Assembly: GCA_037157565.1 (NCBI GenBank)
Contig: JAZHRO010000003.1
Span: forward strand, 73,162,501-73,226,500
Reading direction: 5' to 3'
DNA from: Thalassia testudinum
Lineage: Eukaryota; Streptophyta; Magnoliopsida; Alismatales; Hydrocharitaceae
Length of the DNA stretch: 64,000 nt
The notes under the pieces are model-generated. The model was given only the letters and a program-made list of their open reading frames with translations, had not been told where the DNA came from and searched no databases. This document shows positions 10,272-21,378 of this stretch, piece by piece. How positions within the stretch are numbered: position 1 is the first letter of the stretch; each line of letters opens with the position of its first letter. Both the position numbers and the translations under genes were made by a program.

Positions 10272-11467
10272 CCTGCAATACAAAAATACAAGCTTGTCCT
10301 TAGTTTGGGTAACCTAAAGGTCTACAGACTCTCAGAATCCATCCTAAGATTATAGACGATTTACCCTACTTATGTCAAGGCAATCCAACCAGTTAGAATG
10401 AGGGATTGGGGAGAAGGTCCTTCCTTTGGCTTCCACCTCCGGTTCCTAGTGTACCCCCCAGCTGCGGTCATTTGGCACTACTACCCTAGCTAGACATCAG
10501 ATTGACTAGTATAAGCAGGTTAATCGTGAACAATCTCAATATGAATCCCAATGAGCGAACCAGTCCTTAGGGCCAACGTCTAATCAATTTTAGTTAGGCT
10601 TGGGACAATGGTGCTTCAGGAATGTGATGGGCTCTTTAGATGGGTTGTGCCCTTAATGATCAGTTAAAATGTGTGTGTGTGCACAACCAAGGTTTTCAAA
10701 CAAGTTTATTTGATGATATGCCTTTTAGAGTTCAACCTTGTTTAGTAGCTTTTAGTGTTTAATCTTAGGTATATTCAATCAAGTTTAGGAAAACACTTCA
10801 ACTTTTTCAAGCACTGGTGATGATATATTCCTTTAGAAATCAAAGAAAAAAATGTGGAGTGCCTGGTTTAGCCCTAAGAATCAACCATAAGCGGCAAGCT
10901 ACTTGACGAATCGCTTTTTTCTTAATTGGTGCAGCCCAAACAGTTCAATAAATTTGCCTATTGCACCACTTAGTTAAGGCACATAGAAATTTTTGACCTA
11001 TTCAGATTTCTACTCACTTATTTGTGTGTTGAATAAAGTGTACCAGGTCCACAGGTCAGATCCCGGTTAAGTGGTAGAATCGATGTGATTGTGCACCTTA
11101 TGGTGATAAGTTGTGGGTGTTAAGTGTGTAGCTTAAAGAAAATCCCACAATCAGATAACACTTTTTTTTTTTTTTATTTATGCGGATGGCAAGGTGAGTG
11201 GTGGTGGCAAACAAACAACCAAATCTATCCTAGGGTTCATAAAAAACAACTAAGATGATCTGGGTTTGAGTTATTCGGTTATGGAATGAAAACAAAGGTG
11301 GGGTAGTACGGGGAACACTTACAAAACAGTCTACCCACACTTTACTCCAGTCTACCGCACTTGGATCTCCATGCTAGGGTACCTGCAACACAGTAGATAA
11401 ATGACAAGTAGGGTTAGTGCTATGTAAATGCAAAGAAACACAAGTAATAAAGTTAATTATGTTACCT
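10272..11467 (-). other. Elem-A untranslated leader with splice-like ends
   Basis: The stretch 10380-10700 is strongly similar to 54537-54800 of Elem-B (both contain CTAGCTAGACATCAGATTGA), so the leader is conserved between the two. On the minus strand TTGCAG/GTACC at about 11383 looks like a splice donor and TTTGTATTGCAG/GG at 10272 like an acceptor, giving a possible 1.1-kb leader intron just before gag. Confidence 0.5.
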
Positions 11468-11484
11468 CCCTGGCAACGGCGCCA
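11468..11484 (-). promoter_or_regulatory. Primer-binding site of Elem-A (tRNA-Asp type)
   Basis: Minus-strand TGGCGCCGTTGCCAGGG matches the complement of the 3' end of plant tRNA-Asp (ending CCCCGGCAACGGCGCCA) at 16 of 17 bases, 3 nt from the LTR end at 11488. This primes minus-strand synthesis and fixes the element orientation. Confidence 0.9.
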
Positions 11485-11487
11485 AAA

Positions 11488-12951
11488 TGGTCGTGTGTGT
11501 TACGTGTGTTTAGAAATCAAGGTTCCAAGTAACCTGTCGTCGTAGTTGCAAAACACGTCGATCAGATAAAATTTATACTGAAACTCCAAGTGTGTCCTGG
11601 GTCAAACACAAGGGGGCGACGTTTACTTTAGTTGAAAATCGTGCTTCGATTCGTTTCTTTTTGATATTTTAGGGTTTTTATATTTTTTTGTATTTTTGAA
11701 ATAAAAGAAATCAAGCAAACGCATCACATGATAGAGATCTGGAACAAATATGATATGTATTACTTCTAATGTTAATTACAAGAAACTTTGAAAGCATATA
11801 AAGAGAGGGAGGTGAGAGGAAATCTCCTGAATTGGCTGTTCAGTGAGACGATGGCACCTGGTGGAAGCTCGGACGAAGGAGGTGGGGAGCAGGATGATCG
11901 AGGTGAGATGCTGGAGGACGTCGAGTTGAGGAAAGCTTCAGCGTAGCTCTGGAATGGAGGTGAGAAGATGGAGTTGATCTGCTACCGGAATGGAGGTGAG
12001 AGGATGGCTCCATTGTGACCTATGAAGGGAGATGGGAAGTTGGAGGAGTATTTGGTGGGGCAGAGGTTCGCTATACTAATAGGCACCTTGGGAGCTTGAG
12101 AACAAGCTCTAATGGAGCGTTGGTAGGCTTGCTAGAGCTTAAGAGTAGGTGGGAGTAGAGTAGGTAGAGATGGCTTGGAAGGGAGGGGGTGAAGGTCCAT
12201 TTATAGTGGTGGAGAAGAGGCAAAAATTTGTATGGGACCATTAGTGACATCAAGGTCATCACTGGAAATGTCGCTGTAGGGAGCTCATGCCCGCTGGCGC
12301 CCATAGCTGTCTTTCCTGGCATGCGATGAATTACCGATGTTTGTAAGCGTCGCTACAAGTCCAGCTCATGCGTCGCTATAGTCCACCTCAGCTACGCTAG
12401 TGCTGCTTCTACCTTACCGCGCACGCACATGCGTGCCTAGGCATGCACCCACACTACTGCATGCGTGTCCTTGCTGCCTAGGCTGCGCCACGTGGCATAG
12501 TCTAGGCAGTCGATCTTCTTCTTATTGTAGGGGCTGCTACAGAGTTCGGATTGAGTCGATTTTTGCCATTATGCTACGATCGTCGACTCGAATCCATCAG
12601 TGTGGTCGGATTTATCATTTAAAGCTCCGAATTATGGCTCCTAGTCCCTTTGTTGTTGATCTTCCCCGGACTGCATATGGTGCTACGGAACACCGATTGA
12701 GGCGATTTCAGAGGTGTTGGACTCCGATTGTTGTCTAGATCAGATCCGTATGGTCGGATCGTCAATCTGAGGCTCGAAAATAAATATCCTTCTCTCCTAA
12801 CCACAAAAAGAATGCAATTAACCTAAATTATATACAACTGCTCTAAATGCAGAATGATGCATGCTATCAATATTTATAACACGAAATGCAAATCTAAGCC
12901 TAGGAACATGCATGAATAGGCATTTTACCCATAGTAAATGTGTTTACATCA
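11488..12951 (-). repeat. 5' LTR of Elem-A (family II)
   Basis: Plus-strand ends TGGTCGTGTG and TTTACATCA. Repeats 5627-7134. It lies beside the primer-binding site, so it is the 5' LTR of a minus-strand element. Confidence 0.9.
12198..12205 (-). promoter_or_regulatory. TATA box of Elem-A 5' LTR
   Basis: Minus-strand TATAAATG about 750 bp into the LTR; the same place carries TATA-like text in the left copy and in other family II LTRs. Confidence 0.5.
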
Positions 12952-14081
12952 CGACGTGTGGAGGAGTTTGGGGAAGATGCTCCCACCAACTAGTGTCTAT
13001 GGTGGTAAGTGAAGAAGTCAAACGAAGAAGGTCGCCGGAGCTTGGGGAGGATTCAACCAGAGAGAAGGGAAGAAGGGGGAAAACCAGTGAAAAACAAGCT
13101 AAGGAGGTGAGGAACGTGATGTAGAGCCTTTTATAGGCCTTTAGGAGGCCCTCCAAGCAAGGAAAGAAGCTCTTAAGCTTCAATGATTTTGTACAACTGG
13201 GATACTCACATCTCCCATGCATTTGCATGAGAGATTGGGAAGGAAATAGGATTCGTGGCTGGTCTCATTTAGAAGACAATTACTCAAGGAATCTCCTTTT
13301 TAATTTTGGGACAAATTGATTGAGAATTAAGCGAGAAAATCTCTCTCAAATCTCAATGGTGAGCTACAGCTCAGTCCTAATGCTGGTAGGGACCTAAATG
13401 TAAATTCAAAGAAAAACTTAGGGACCTGATTGCAAATAATTTGAAAGTTAAGGCTAAATGTGAGAGACAAATAGTCTGAGTGGACTGAAATGCAAACGAG
13501 GCCAAGATGATCTCAGTTTTTGCCCAAATTTTGGTACAAACCTAATTTTGACCCCAAGAATCTAATGGTAAAGTTAGATTTTAGTTTTGACCAAGTTTTA
13601 TTGTGTAATTTAGGCAAAAACATAAATTAAGGTAGCTTTCGATCTGATACTCTATTTTAGGTTCAAACGGGTTACAATCATCAAATCAAGGATACAAAAC
13701 CTTATAGAATATTTTTATATAATTTTTGGAAGGTTTAGATGAATTTTGTCCTAGCCATAACCTCTGTTATCTAATTGGGCCCAAAATTTGGGTTTTGGGT
13801 GTCCGTTAATTCTCAAAATGAGTGAAAACCCATTTTTGTCTACTTGAACCCTCTTGTTAGTAATTAATGCTCACTTGACCTTCATTTGATCCCTTGAAAA
13901 ACTCGTAGTTACTCTGCATTTATGATATGCTATTAAAACTACAGAGTTAACCCTGATTTAATGCATTCTTCTCAGAAAGGATATGCAATGAATTATGACT
14001 CTCTGGTGATTTCGTTGGAGCATTTGTTAATTGATTTTAACTAATTAAAGCTAGTTATGGATGATGATGATGTTATCATCA
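12952..14081 (-). repeat. Truncated family I LTR
   Basis: The first ~1.13 kb of a family I LTR on the minus strand, ending (plus strand) TGATGTTATCATCA, the terminal palindrome of this family. Its body matches 41100-42128 and the Elem-F 3' LTR, including the block around 13500 (GCCCAAATTTTGGTACAAACC). The remaining ~1.4 kb is missing at the Elem-A junction. A minus-strand TATAAAAG lies at about 13127. Confidence 0.7.
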
Positions 14082-15735
14082 GTGTGGAAGCAAGCAGGAA
14101 TTTTATCTATACGAAGCTGTTCTAGAAAGCAGGAAAGAACTATTCTACTTACTAAGTATGAAAGAAGAGAGAGAATAAAAAACTACTTGATAAATGCTTG
14201 AAAAATGTTTATTACAAATGCTTCTACACTATGAAAGCAGTAAAAAGGGAATGGGGGTGAGAGAAATCCTCTTTGTCGACTGCTCGGAGGACAAAGCTAT
14301 GTTGACGTGGCTCGGACGAAGATGTCAAGGAGTTGAAGGAAGGAGAATGGCGTCGGAAGATGAAGGGAGGATGGGCAACATCATGGCATGATCTACTTCC
14401 CAGAATAGGGTTGAGAAGATGACCGATCAGAGCTCCACAAATGGTGATGAGAGAGTGGAAAATATGTTTTCTTTTCTCTAGTGGAGTATCCCAATGGCTT
14501 GGGATGCAAGCTCAAAGTGTGTTTTGAGCTCTAGAGTAGGTGAGGAAAGTAGAGGATGGGATGATGAAGAATGGGAGGTGTAGGAGTCCTTTATAGTGGA
14601 GGAGAGAAGACAATTCACATATGGGCAATTAGTGACTTCTAAAGACATCACTGTAAACCCACCTTAGAGGTTGCTAAAGATCGTGCACCAACCGCTAGTG
14701 CTTTTAGCTGTGCTCACATGATCCCCAGTTACCTCGATCACTCGTCGTTTGATCATTGATGAATGGTTGAGATTACGCTAAGATAGCATGCTCAGATCAT
14801 GTGCTTAGATGCACGTGCGATCATGCGTTCACTCCCATGCACGTCCAGCCATTGGATGCTCAAATGGAGGGTTGACATTGTGCAAGATCTGCTCTCAAAT
14901 CGCATGCTAAAGGGCGCATCAAATCGGGTGTTGGATTGCGCATGCAATCGCTCATGCATTCGTGGGCTCATCCATGCTGATCTGCACATCCACGTGGAGA
15001 AGTCTGCATCGTTCGATGAAGATTGCGCAACTCTAATTAGCCGCTCGCACCTTTGTGGTCAATTGGAGGTGTTAGAGGATTCGAACTCACATCCCTTGTT
15101 TGTAAGCCGAGCGTGCTACAACTGGGGCAAGGGCTGGATCTTGTCATCTTCATGGATATTACGATGCTTGGTCTCAACCGTTGGATGAAGATCCAATGAT
15201 CAAGATCTCATCCAAACTTTCTCTTTTGAGATGAGGCAAAGGAGACGGCCAATCTTGGGTGGCATGGTGGCACCACATGGTGCCATCATGGCCGTCCATT
15301 CTATTTACTTTGTAGGTTGCACCACGGATGTCAAATTAGGTCGATTTTCACACCATTGGGCTACGATTATCATTCTAGATCCATCCGTACAGTTGGATTT
15401 GTCATTTGGAGCTCCGAAATGCGTCACCTAGTCTCTTGGTCATTGATCTTTCTTGAATTGCATAAGGTGCTACAGGATTTCGATTAAGACGATTTTAGAG
15501 GTGTTAGACTCCGATTGTCATCATGATCAAATCCGTATGGTTGGATCATCAATTCGAGACCCCGAAAAAATTCTCCTCTCCTCGCCATAAAAGGACATGA
15601 ATTAACCTAAACTTTATACAAACTTTTCTAAATGCAGAATGATGCATGATATGCGATATTTATACCATGGAATGCATACAAAACCTAGGAACATTCCTAA
15701 ATAGGAATTTTATCTAAATAGATGTGCCTACATCA
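14082..15735 (-). repeat. Family II LTR copy, solo or recombinant
   Basis: Its right end (GCCTACATCA) and its body match the Elem-A LTRs on the same strand, with minus-strand TATA text at 14588-14595. The left portion (14082-14220) is more like the 3' part of the solo LTR at 22898-24688 (shared CTTTCTAGA-type text). No primer-binding site or polypurine tract is attached, and I find no convincing target duplication, so its origin is unclear. Confidence 0.65.
15077..15130 (-). other. tRNA-like / SINE-like fragment inside a family II LTR
   Basis: On the minus strand TTGCCCCAGTTG (A-box-like) is followed 31 nt later by GAGTTCGAATCC (B-box), with CTCGGCTTACAAACAAGGG between, like an anticodon arm. 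There is no full acceptor stem, so this is a tRNA-derived remnant and not a working tRNA gene. Confidence 0.45.
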
Positions 15736-16535
15736 TTCATGGTGAAGAAATAATTAGAACTCGAGACCTCAATTCGAACCCTGAAACAAGTTCGTCAACC
15801 ATATCAACCCACTCAACCTAAACCCGAGCCAAACTTTCAAATCGGGACTATCATGGACGACCAAATGAGCTTGATTTTGCAAACATTGGCTGATATGCAA
15901 AAGACCAACATGAACATATAGAAATAGCATAAGGCAGAAATCACAGAGGTTTGCTACCAACTCACACAAATTGTTGGGATTCGCCAGCCTAGTGCACTTC
16001 CTTCCCAATGTCTACCAAATCTGAATAACGTGACAAAGTAGTGGCTCGTTATGAACAAAAATTAGGGCCAAGCTCAGTATGCCTATCAAGCCCCTTCCGT
16101 ACCTCCACCTGACGAGATGGAGCTTCCACATCATACTCGGGATATCAATAGCAACCACCACTCTTGCCAAATCTAAATCCTAACCCGGTAGGCCTAAATG
16201 TTGCCACTAAGCATAGTGGAAAAATTACTCGGGACCCACCTTATCCTAATCACTCCAGTCCTAGTAGTTCAGAACCTACACATAGGATGGATACCCAAGA
16301 CAAATCTATTCCAAATCCAAGGCCTGAACCAATCCTAAAGAAACCAAAAGAGAATCCATTTCCCAAGGCCTTGACCAAAGGAAACATGAAATCCAAACTC
16401 GTGGCACTTGAGGAAGACTTGGCCAAGTTCTTTCAGCATGTCCAAATAGGCATTCCCTTGGTGGATGAGATTCATCACATATTGGCCTACTCGCGATTTT
16501 TGAAGGACTTATATACACCAAAGCGTAAGGCGTGA
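15736..16535 (+). pseudogene. gag C-terminal part of Elem-F
   Basis: Starts inside gag. The text MSLILQTLADMQK with the downstream helical segment matches Elem-D at 42232 (MALILQTLAEIQKHHKDE), which marks the region after the YNPGW motif. The later piece at about 16386-16535 reads LAKFFQHVQIGIPLVDEI..YSRFLKDLYTPKRK, the conserved stretch at the gag-protease border of this lineage. Stops occur near 15921 and 16043. The gag core is absent. Confidence 0.7.
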
Positions 16536-16607
16536 AACAAAGATGGGAGTTCAATTATGTTGTTTGAGCAATCTAGCTCTATAATTTTGAGTAACCTCCC
16601 TTAGAAA

Positions 16608-16952
16608 GTGAAAGATCTTACCACTCTTCTGACATCTAGTAAAATAGAAAACCTAGAGTTCGATCAAGCTTTATTAGATTTAGGAGCCTCTATAAATCTG
16701 ATCCCCACCACCATACTAGATCACTTTGAGGACATCGAGTTCAAACCGACTAAGCTGACACTACAGCTGGCTGATAGATCAACAAAATCACCAAGAGGAA
16801 TTCTCGAGGATGTTCTAGTTACGATATGTGGTTTCTACTTCCCGATGGATTTCATTGTGCTAGACATGGATACTCCTGAAAATCTAAGAGATACATTGAT
16901 CATCTTAGGTAGACTATTCCTAGCTATATCTAGGGTGAATATCAATTCCTAG
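16608..16952 (+). pseudogene. Aspartic protease of Elem-F
   Basis: A retropepsin-like domain that would cut the Gag-Pol polyprotein. It has LLDLGASINLIPTTI (DLGAS active site, typical of Athila/Tat), a flap region with ADRSTKSPRGILEDVLV and the distal LIILGRLFLAISRVNIN stretch. 115 codons are open between stops. The family normally reads ILGRPFL, so the Pro is changed to Leu. A stop at 16950 separates it from RT. Confidence 0.85.
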
Positions 16953-16987
16953 CTGCATGGATTTCATCAGTCTGCAACATATGTTCC

Positions 16988-17940
16988 TTGTTTGAGGACT
17001 TGATCCCTGAGGTGAACCCGATTTTCCAAGAACCTCAACTACAAGAAGATCTTGACCCATATATCAAGGAGACTGAGGCTGATCTAGATTTATCCCTAGC
17101 ACCCACCTTGTCTTCTGAGGCCAATCCTGAACCCCCACCTACTGCTGATATCCTATTGTTTGAATTAAAGGCCTTTCCAAATCATCTGAAAAACATGCTC
17201 TTGGGTTCAAATCAAATGTTTCCTATGATTATCAACTTCCGACTCACCCCTGATCAGGAAAGAAAGCTGATTTCTATTCTCCAGCAACATCGAAGGGCCA
17301 TTGCATGGACCCTAGATGACTTGACGGGAATAAGTTCCTCTTATTTCACTCATCATATCTATGCCAAAGAGGGCCTATGACCTTCTTGCAAGATGCAGAC
17401 AAAACTAAACCTGAATCTCTAGGAGGTCATAAAAAAGGAAACTATGAAGTGGGACAACATAGGAATTATCTACCCCATATCTAATAGTTGTTGGGTGAGT
17501 CCCATCGAAGTTGTTCCGGAAAAGGTAGGGCTCGATGTGAGTATGACCGAATCTGGAGAAACCATCTTTACTTTAATTAAGAACTCATGGAGAGTCTACA
17601 TAGAATATCAGAAATTTAATACCACTACGAAGAAAGACCATTTCCCTCTTCCGTTCATTGACCAGATTCTCAAGAAACTAGTGGGAAGTCAATTTTTCTG
17701 TTTCCTAGATGGGTACTCTAGATATAACCAAGTGACAATTCATCCTGAAGATCAGAAAAAGACCACCATTACCTGCCTTATGGAACATACGCATTCCGTA
17801 GGGTGCCATTCAGGCTATGCAATGCACCTCAACCTTTCAACGATGCATGCTAGCCATATTCTCTAATATGGTAGGTAAATACCTTGAAGTTTTCATGGTC
17901 GACTTCTTGGTATTCAGTCAATCTTTCAATAATTGCCTTC
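16988..17940 (+). pseudogene. Reverse transcriptase of Elem-F, first part
   Basis: After an acidic linker (QLQEDLDPYIKETEADLD) comes the RT N-terminus LFELKAFPNHLKNMLLGSNQMFP..LTPDQERKLISIL, then fingers/palm: IIYPISNSCWVSPIEVVPEK, WRVYIEYQKFN, KDHFPLPFIDQIL, FFCFLDGYSRYNQ (catalytic Asp in FLDGYS kept). The second catalytic site reads FMVDFLVF at about 17896 where FMDDF is expected, so one Asp is lost. Stops at 17378 and 17421 and a frameshift near 17785 break the frame. The coding text continues at 20534 after a solo LTR. Confidence 0.9.
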
Positions 17941-20528
17941 TGTTTGTCTGAAAATCATCATAGTTTAGGAAAATGAGTTATAGTATAGTGACAAAAATTG
18001 AATCAACATTTTAATTTATAAAGCTTGAAAAACTGTTAGTAATGAGGTTGTTCGTAGGGAGCAAAATTGGAATTCAATCACTAATCAGGTATATAAATGA
18101 GCACAATAAACAAGTCACATGAATAATGATATGCAATGAATAACCAATCACAAAAATATATTCAATAAGGTTCCAAATTTTATCTCCAGAGTCAAATAAG
18201 AAAAAGTTAATAGAGTGCCAAAAAAAATGTTTGTTGAGACAACCGATTATGCCTTTAACACTTGGTTCAATTCCTAACTCAAGATTAGATCAATATCTCA
18301 AAGGGCATCAGAAATCTCAAATAGTAGCCTCGATTAAATGGTCAATTAAAGTCACATAGAGGCTCAATCGATTAACCCAAATCCTCTCAATTTTCCAATG
18401 TCATTGGGCATAGACCCCAAGAGCAAAACCACCCTACCTCCTTTTCAAAAACCTCTCTGTCCTCAAACCAGACTAGTTCAATTTCAGACCAAACCTAGTT
18501 CAGCGCAAGAGGACTGGTCTGGCTCGCATGGTGTGGGTGAGCAAACTGGTGTGCATATGCTCGTGAGGGACTCAACCCCTCGTGGCTAGGTTGATAAGCC
18601 AATGTGTGTTATTCAATAAGTACTGAAAAAATCTTTAGCCACCCATAATGTGGGACTAAAGTGAAGCCTTCTTCCTTCGCATATGCAGCATGGACGTTCG
18701 TCTCAAATTGGTGTAGTTGCTGGGTTTCTCTAACAAATTGAAGCCCTGGTTGGCTTCGTTGCTAGGTTCCATGTTAGCTAGGGGTGGAGGCAAGGACAGT
18801 GGTCAATGGACGGTGGCGATGAGCTGTGATTATGGCGGTCCAGCCAAGAAGAACTGAAATAAAATGTGGGCTAAAAGCCCCAACCAATGCATTCAAGAAG
18901 TTTTCCATGTTCTAAAGAACATAGTTGTGGTGGTATTAAGGTGTATGGTGGCATGCAGTGGTCAGATGGTGTTGGAATAGGTTGCAGATGATGGGTCTGT
19001 TCGGGGAGGTGATCAAGTGGGTGAAGTGCCTAATTAGGCTAGGGCTTTCATTTTAGGGCTGGATAGGAAGGTAGTGGTGGTGTTGGTGTTGTGTTTGGAT
19101 GTGTATAGAGACCGAAGAAAGCTCACTGGAGCTTCATTGGCTGTGAGGAAGACAAGGGGACGAGGGTGGTTGGGCAGTGGAATCTAAAACCTAAGGTCCT
19201 AATTCTAATATTGGGAGTAAGGGGAAGATAGAAGCCTCGTATATGGGATGAAAGGGGGAAGGAATCCTTACTAATGTGGCTTACTAGAGACGACGGAGAT
19301 GAAGTCTCCAGTGGGGGAGAATGGAGATGATGACAGGGGAGAGAACCCTAGCTATGGCACACCAGGCGCAAAAGAGATAGAGTTTAGGCCATCCAATTTG
19401 ATTGTTGGATGTCTGGAGGATGGAGGTCGAGGAGGTCACCATAGCGTAAGTCGAAGATAGTAGGAGGATAGCGGTTGAGGAGGTCGCTAGAGTGAAAGTC
19501 GGAGATGGACAAAGAAAGAGAAGGAAGGTGGTTTTTCATCGATTCTTTGTTAATTTTGGCCCAGGAGCAACGAGGTGTTTGTATGGAGGATGTTGCGACC
19601 TTAAATTACTCAAATTTGTGAGATTCCTAGCAAATTTGGCAACTAAAGAATCCCAACGATTCCAGAGTTTTCCTGGGTGCTCCCCTTCGAGTTAGGACTC
19701 GGGATCTGTTTCAAATCGAAGAGGACTTCTTGGTAATCATTCACTCAAAATTTGGAGGGATTTGATTGAGAAATCAAAGAGATCTCGTCGGTCAAAGTTG
19801 GGTTTGACTCTATTTAAAAGTGGCAAGCAGCAGGAGCCTTTTTGTGAGGAAGATGAAGAAGTTAGGGGCTTCTCTGTAAGAAAGATGGAAGTTAGGGGTC
19901 TAGATGTGAAAGATTTAGATTTTAGGGCCTAAAATGCAAACTAAGTTAAGATGGACTCTGATTGGGCCCAAATTATGCTGTTAACCTAATTTGGACACAA
20001 GGAATCTAGTGGTGAACTTGAATTTAGGATTCGAACACATTTGTCTAGGTAAATTGCACAAGAGCCTAAGTCAAGGCAAATTCATGTGTAAATCTCTATT
20101 TTTTGGTCAAAATGGGTTTACATGGTCAAAGTGAAGGTACTAAATCTATTATAATATTTTTCAATGATTTTTAGGAAGTTTAGATTAAATTTATCTTCAC
20201 TAGAACCCTTTCAATTTAAGTGAGGATGACAATTAGTGTTTCCAATACAGTTTTAATACTTGAAATGCGTAAGACCTTGATTCAGTCAATATGAGGCCAC
20301 CTCTTGGTCTTTTAAGTTCATTTAACCTTGAATTAACCCCTAATTAACCTACTGGTTAATCTGCATTTGTGATGAGATAGTAAAACAATAGAATTAAATC
20401 TATTTTCTTACCTTCTTCTCAAACTTGTTCAGCGCGAAATTGGAATCCTCAGATGATCTTTTAGGAGCATTTAAGAATTGATTCTGAATAATTAAGGTTA
20501 GTAATGACGATTGATGGTCTTACCATTA
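17941..20528 (-). repeat. Solo LTR of family I in Elem-F RT
   Basis: 2588 bp, plus-strand ends TGTTTGTCTG and TGGTCTTACCATTA, flanked by perfect target duplications CCTTC at 17936-17940 and 20529-20533. The size agrees with the other family I LTRs (about 2.55 kb). No interior, primer-binding site or polypurine tract is present, so it is the product of LTR-LTR recombination. The reading text of RT resumes right after it. Confidence 0.9.
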
Positions 20529-20533
20529 CCTTC

Positions 20534-21378
20534 TACACTTGGTTCAAATCCTCGAAAGATGCATTGATATCAACTTGGTTCTTTCCTAGGAAAAGAGTAA
20601 TTTCATGGCTCCAGAGGGCATTGTGCTTGGACACCACGTATCAAAGAAAGGTATCCAAGTTGACCAAGCTAAGGTGAATTTAATTTCCAAATTACTAATT
20701 CCTTCCTTAGTCAAAGATATCTTATTATTTTTGGGGCACGTCGATTTCTATAGACGATTTATATCTGATTTCTCAAAAGTTGTGCTACCTTTAACAAATC
20801 TTCTCTTAAAGGACACTCCATTCAAGATGACACGGGTATGCATTCAAGCTCTTGAAATCCGACACGATCGAGTTACCCAAAATCCAATCCTACTGGCACC
20901 TAACTATTCTCAACTCTTAAAGTTCAGGTGCGATGCATCTGACTACACAGTAGGAGCAATGCTAGGGAAGAAAATCGAGGGGAAACTAATGGTAATATAC
21001 TACACTAGCAAGACATTGGATGAGGCCTAGAGTAACTAAATGATTATGAAGAAAAAGTTGCTAGTTGAAGTATTCATTCTAGAGAAATTCAAATCATACC
21101 TCCTAAGATCTCACATCATTATTTACTTAGATCACACTACAGTAAGGCACTTACTCAAGAAGGACATGAAATCAAGATTAATCCGATGGATCTTGTTGTC
21201 GCAAGAATTCGATTACAAAATTCCCAATAATGTGGGAAAACAAAATGTGGTATCTAACCATTTATCTTGCCTTCCTTCTTCGCCCATTGACCCTTTCGGA
21301 CCTATTACTGAGCATTTTCTAGAGGAACATCTCTTGGTTGTTAATGGACTTCCCTGGTTCACTGATATCATGAATTAG
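20534..21378 (+). pseudogene. RT end (connection) and RNase H of Elem-F
   Basis: Continues RT: FMAPEGIVLGHHVSKKGIQVD and FLGHVDFYRRFISDFSK, conserved in Ty3/gypsy. RNase H follows: LKFRCDASDYTVGAMLG (first catalytic Asp), YYTSKTLDEA, then IIIYLDHTTVRHLL (another acidic residue) and LIRWILLSQEFDYKIPN. A stop at 21028 divides it into frames of 141 and 112 codons. RNase H would remove the RNA strand during DNA synthesis. Confidence 0.9.

Larger units (their letters stand above)
5627..12951 (-). mobile_element. Elem-A: complete but pol-less LTR retrotransposon
   Basis: A minus-strand element with two family II LTRs in direct repeat (5627-7134 and 11488-12951), a primer-binding site inside the right LTR and a polypurine tract inside the left LTR. 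Flanks CGACT (5622-5626) and CGACG (12952-12956) match at 4 of 5 bases, a likely decayed target duplication. The 4.35-kb interior has gag-like fragments only. It is shorter than the homologous interior of Elem-B (5.7 kb) because the gag core and protease are missing. Confidence 0.85.

Noticed and set aside
15077..15130. Possible functional tRNA gene
   Set aside because: A-box and B-box-like text are present but no acceptor stem closes and the arms do not pair fully.
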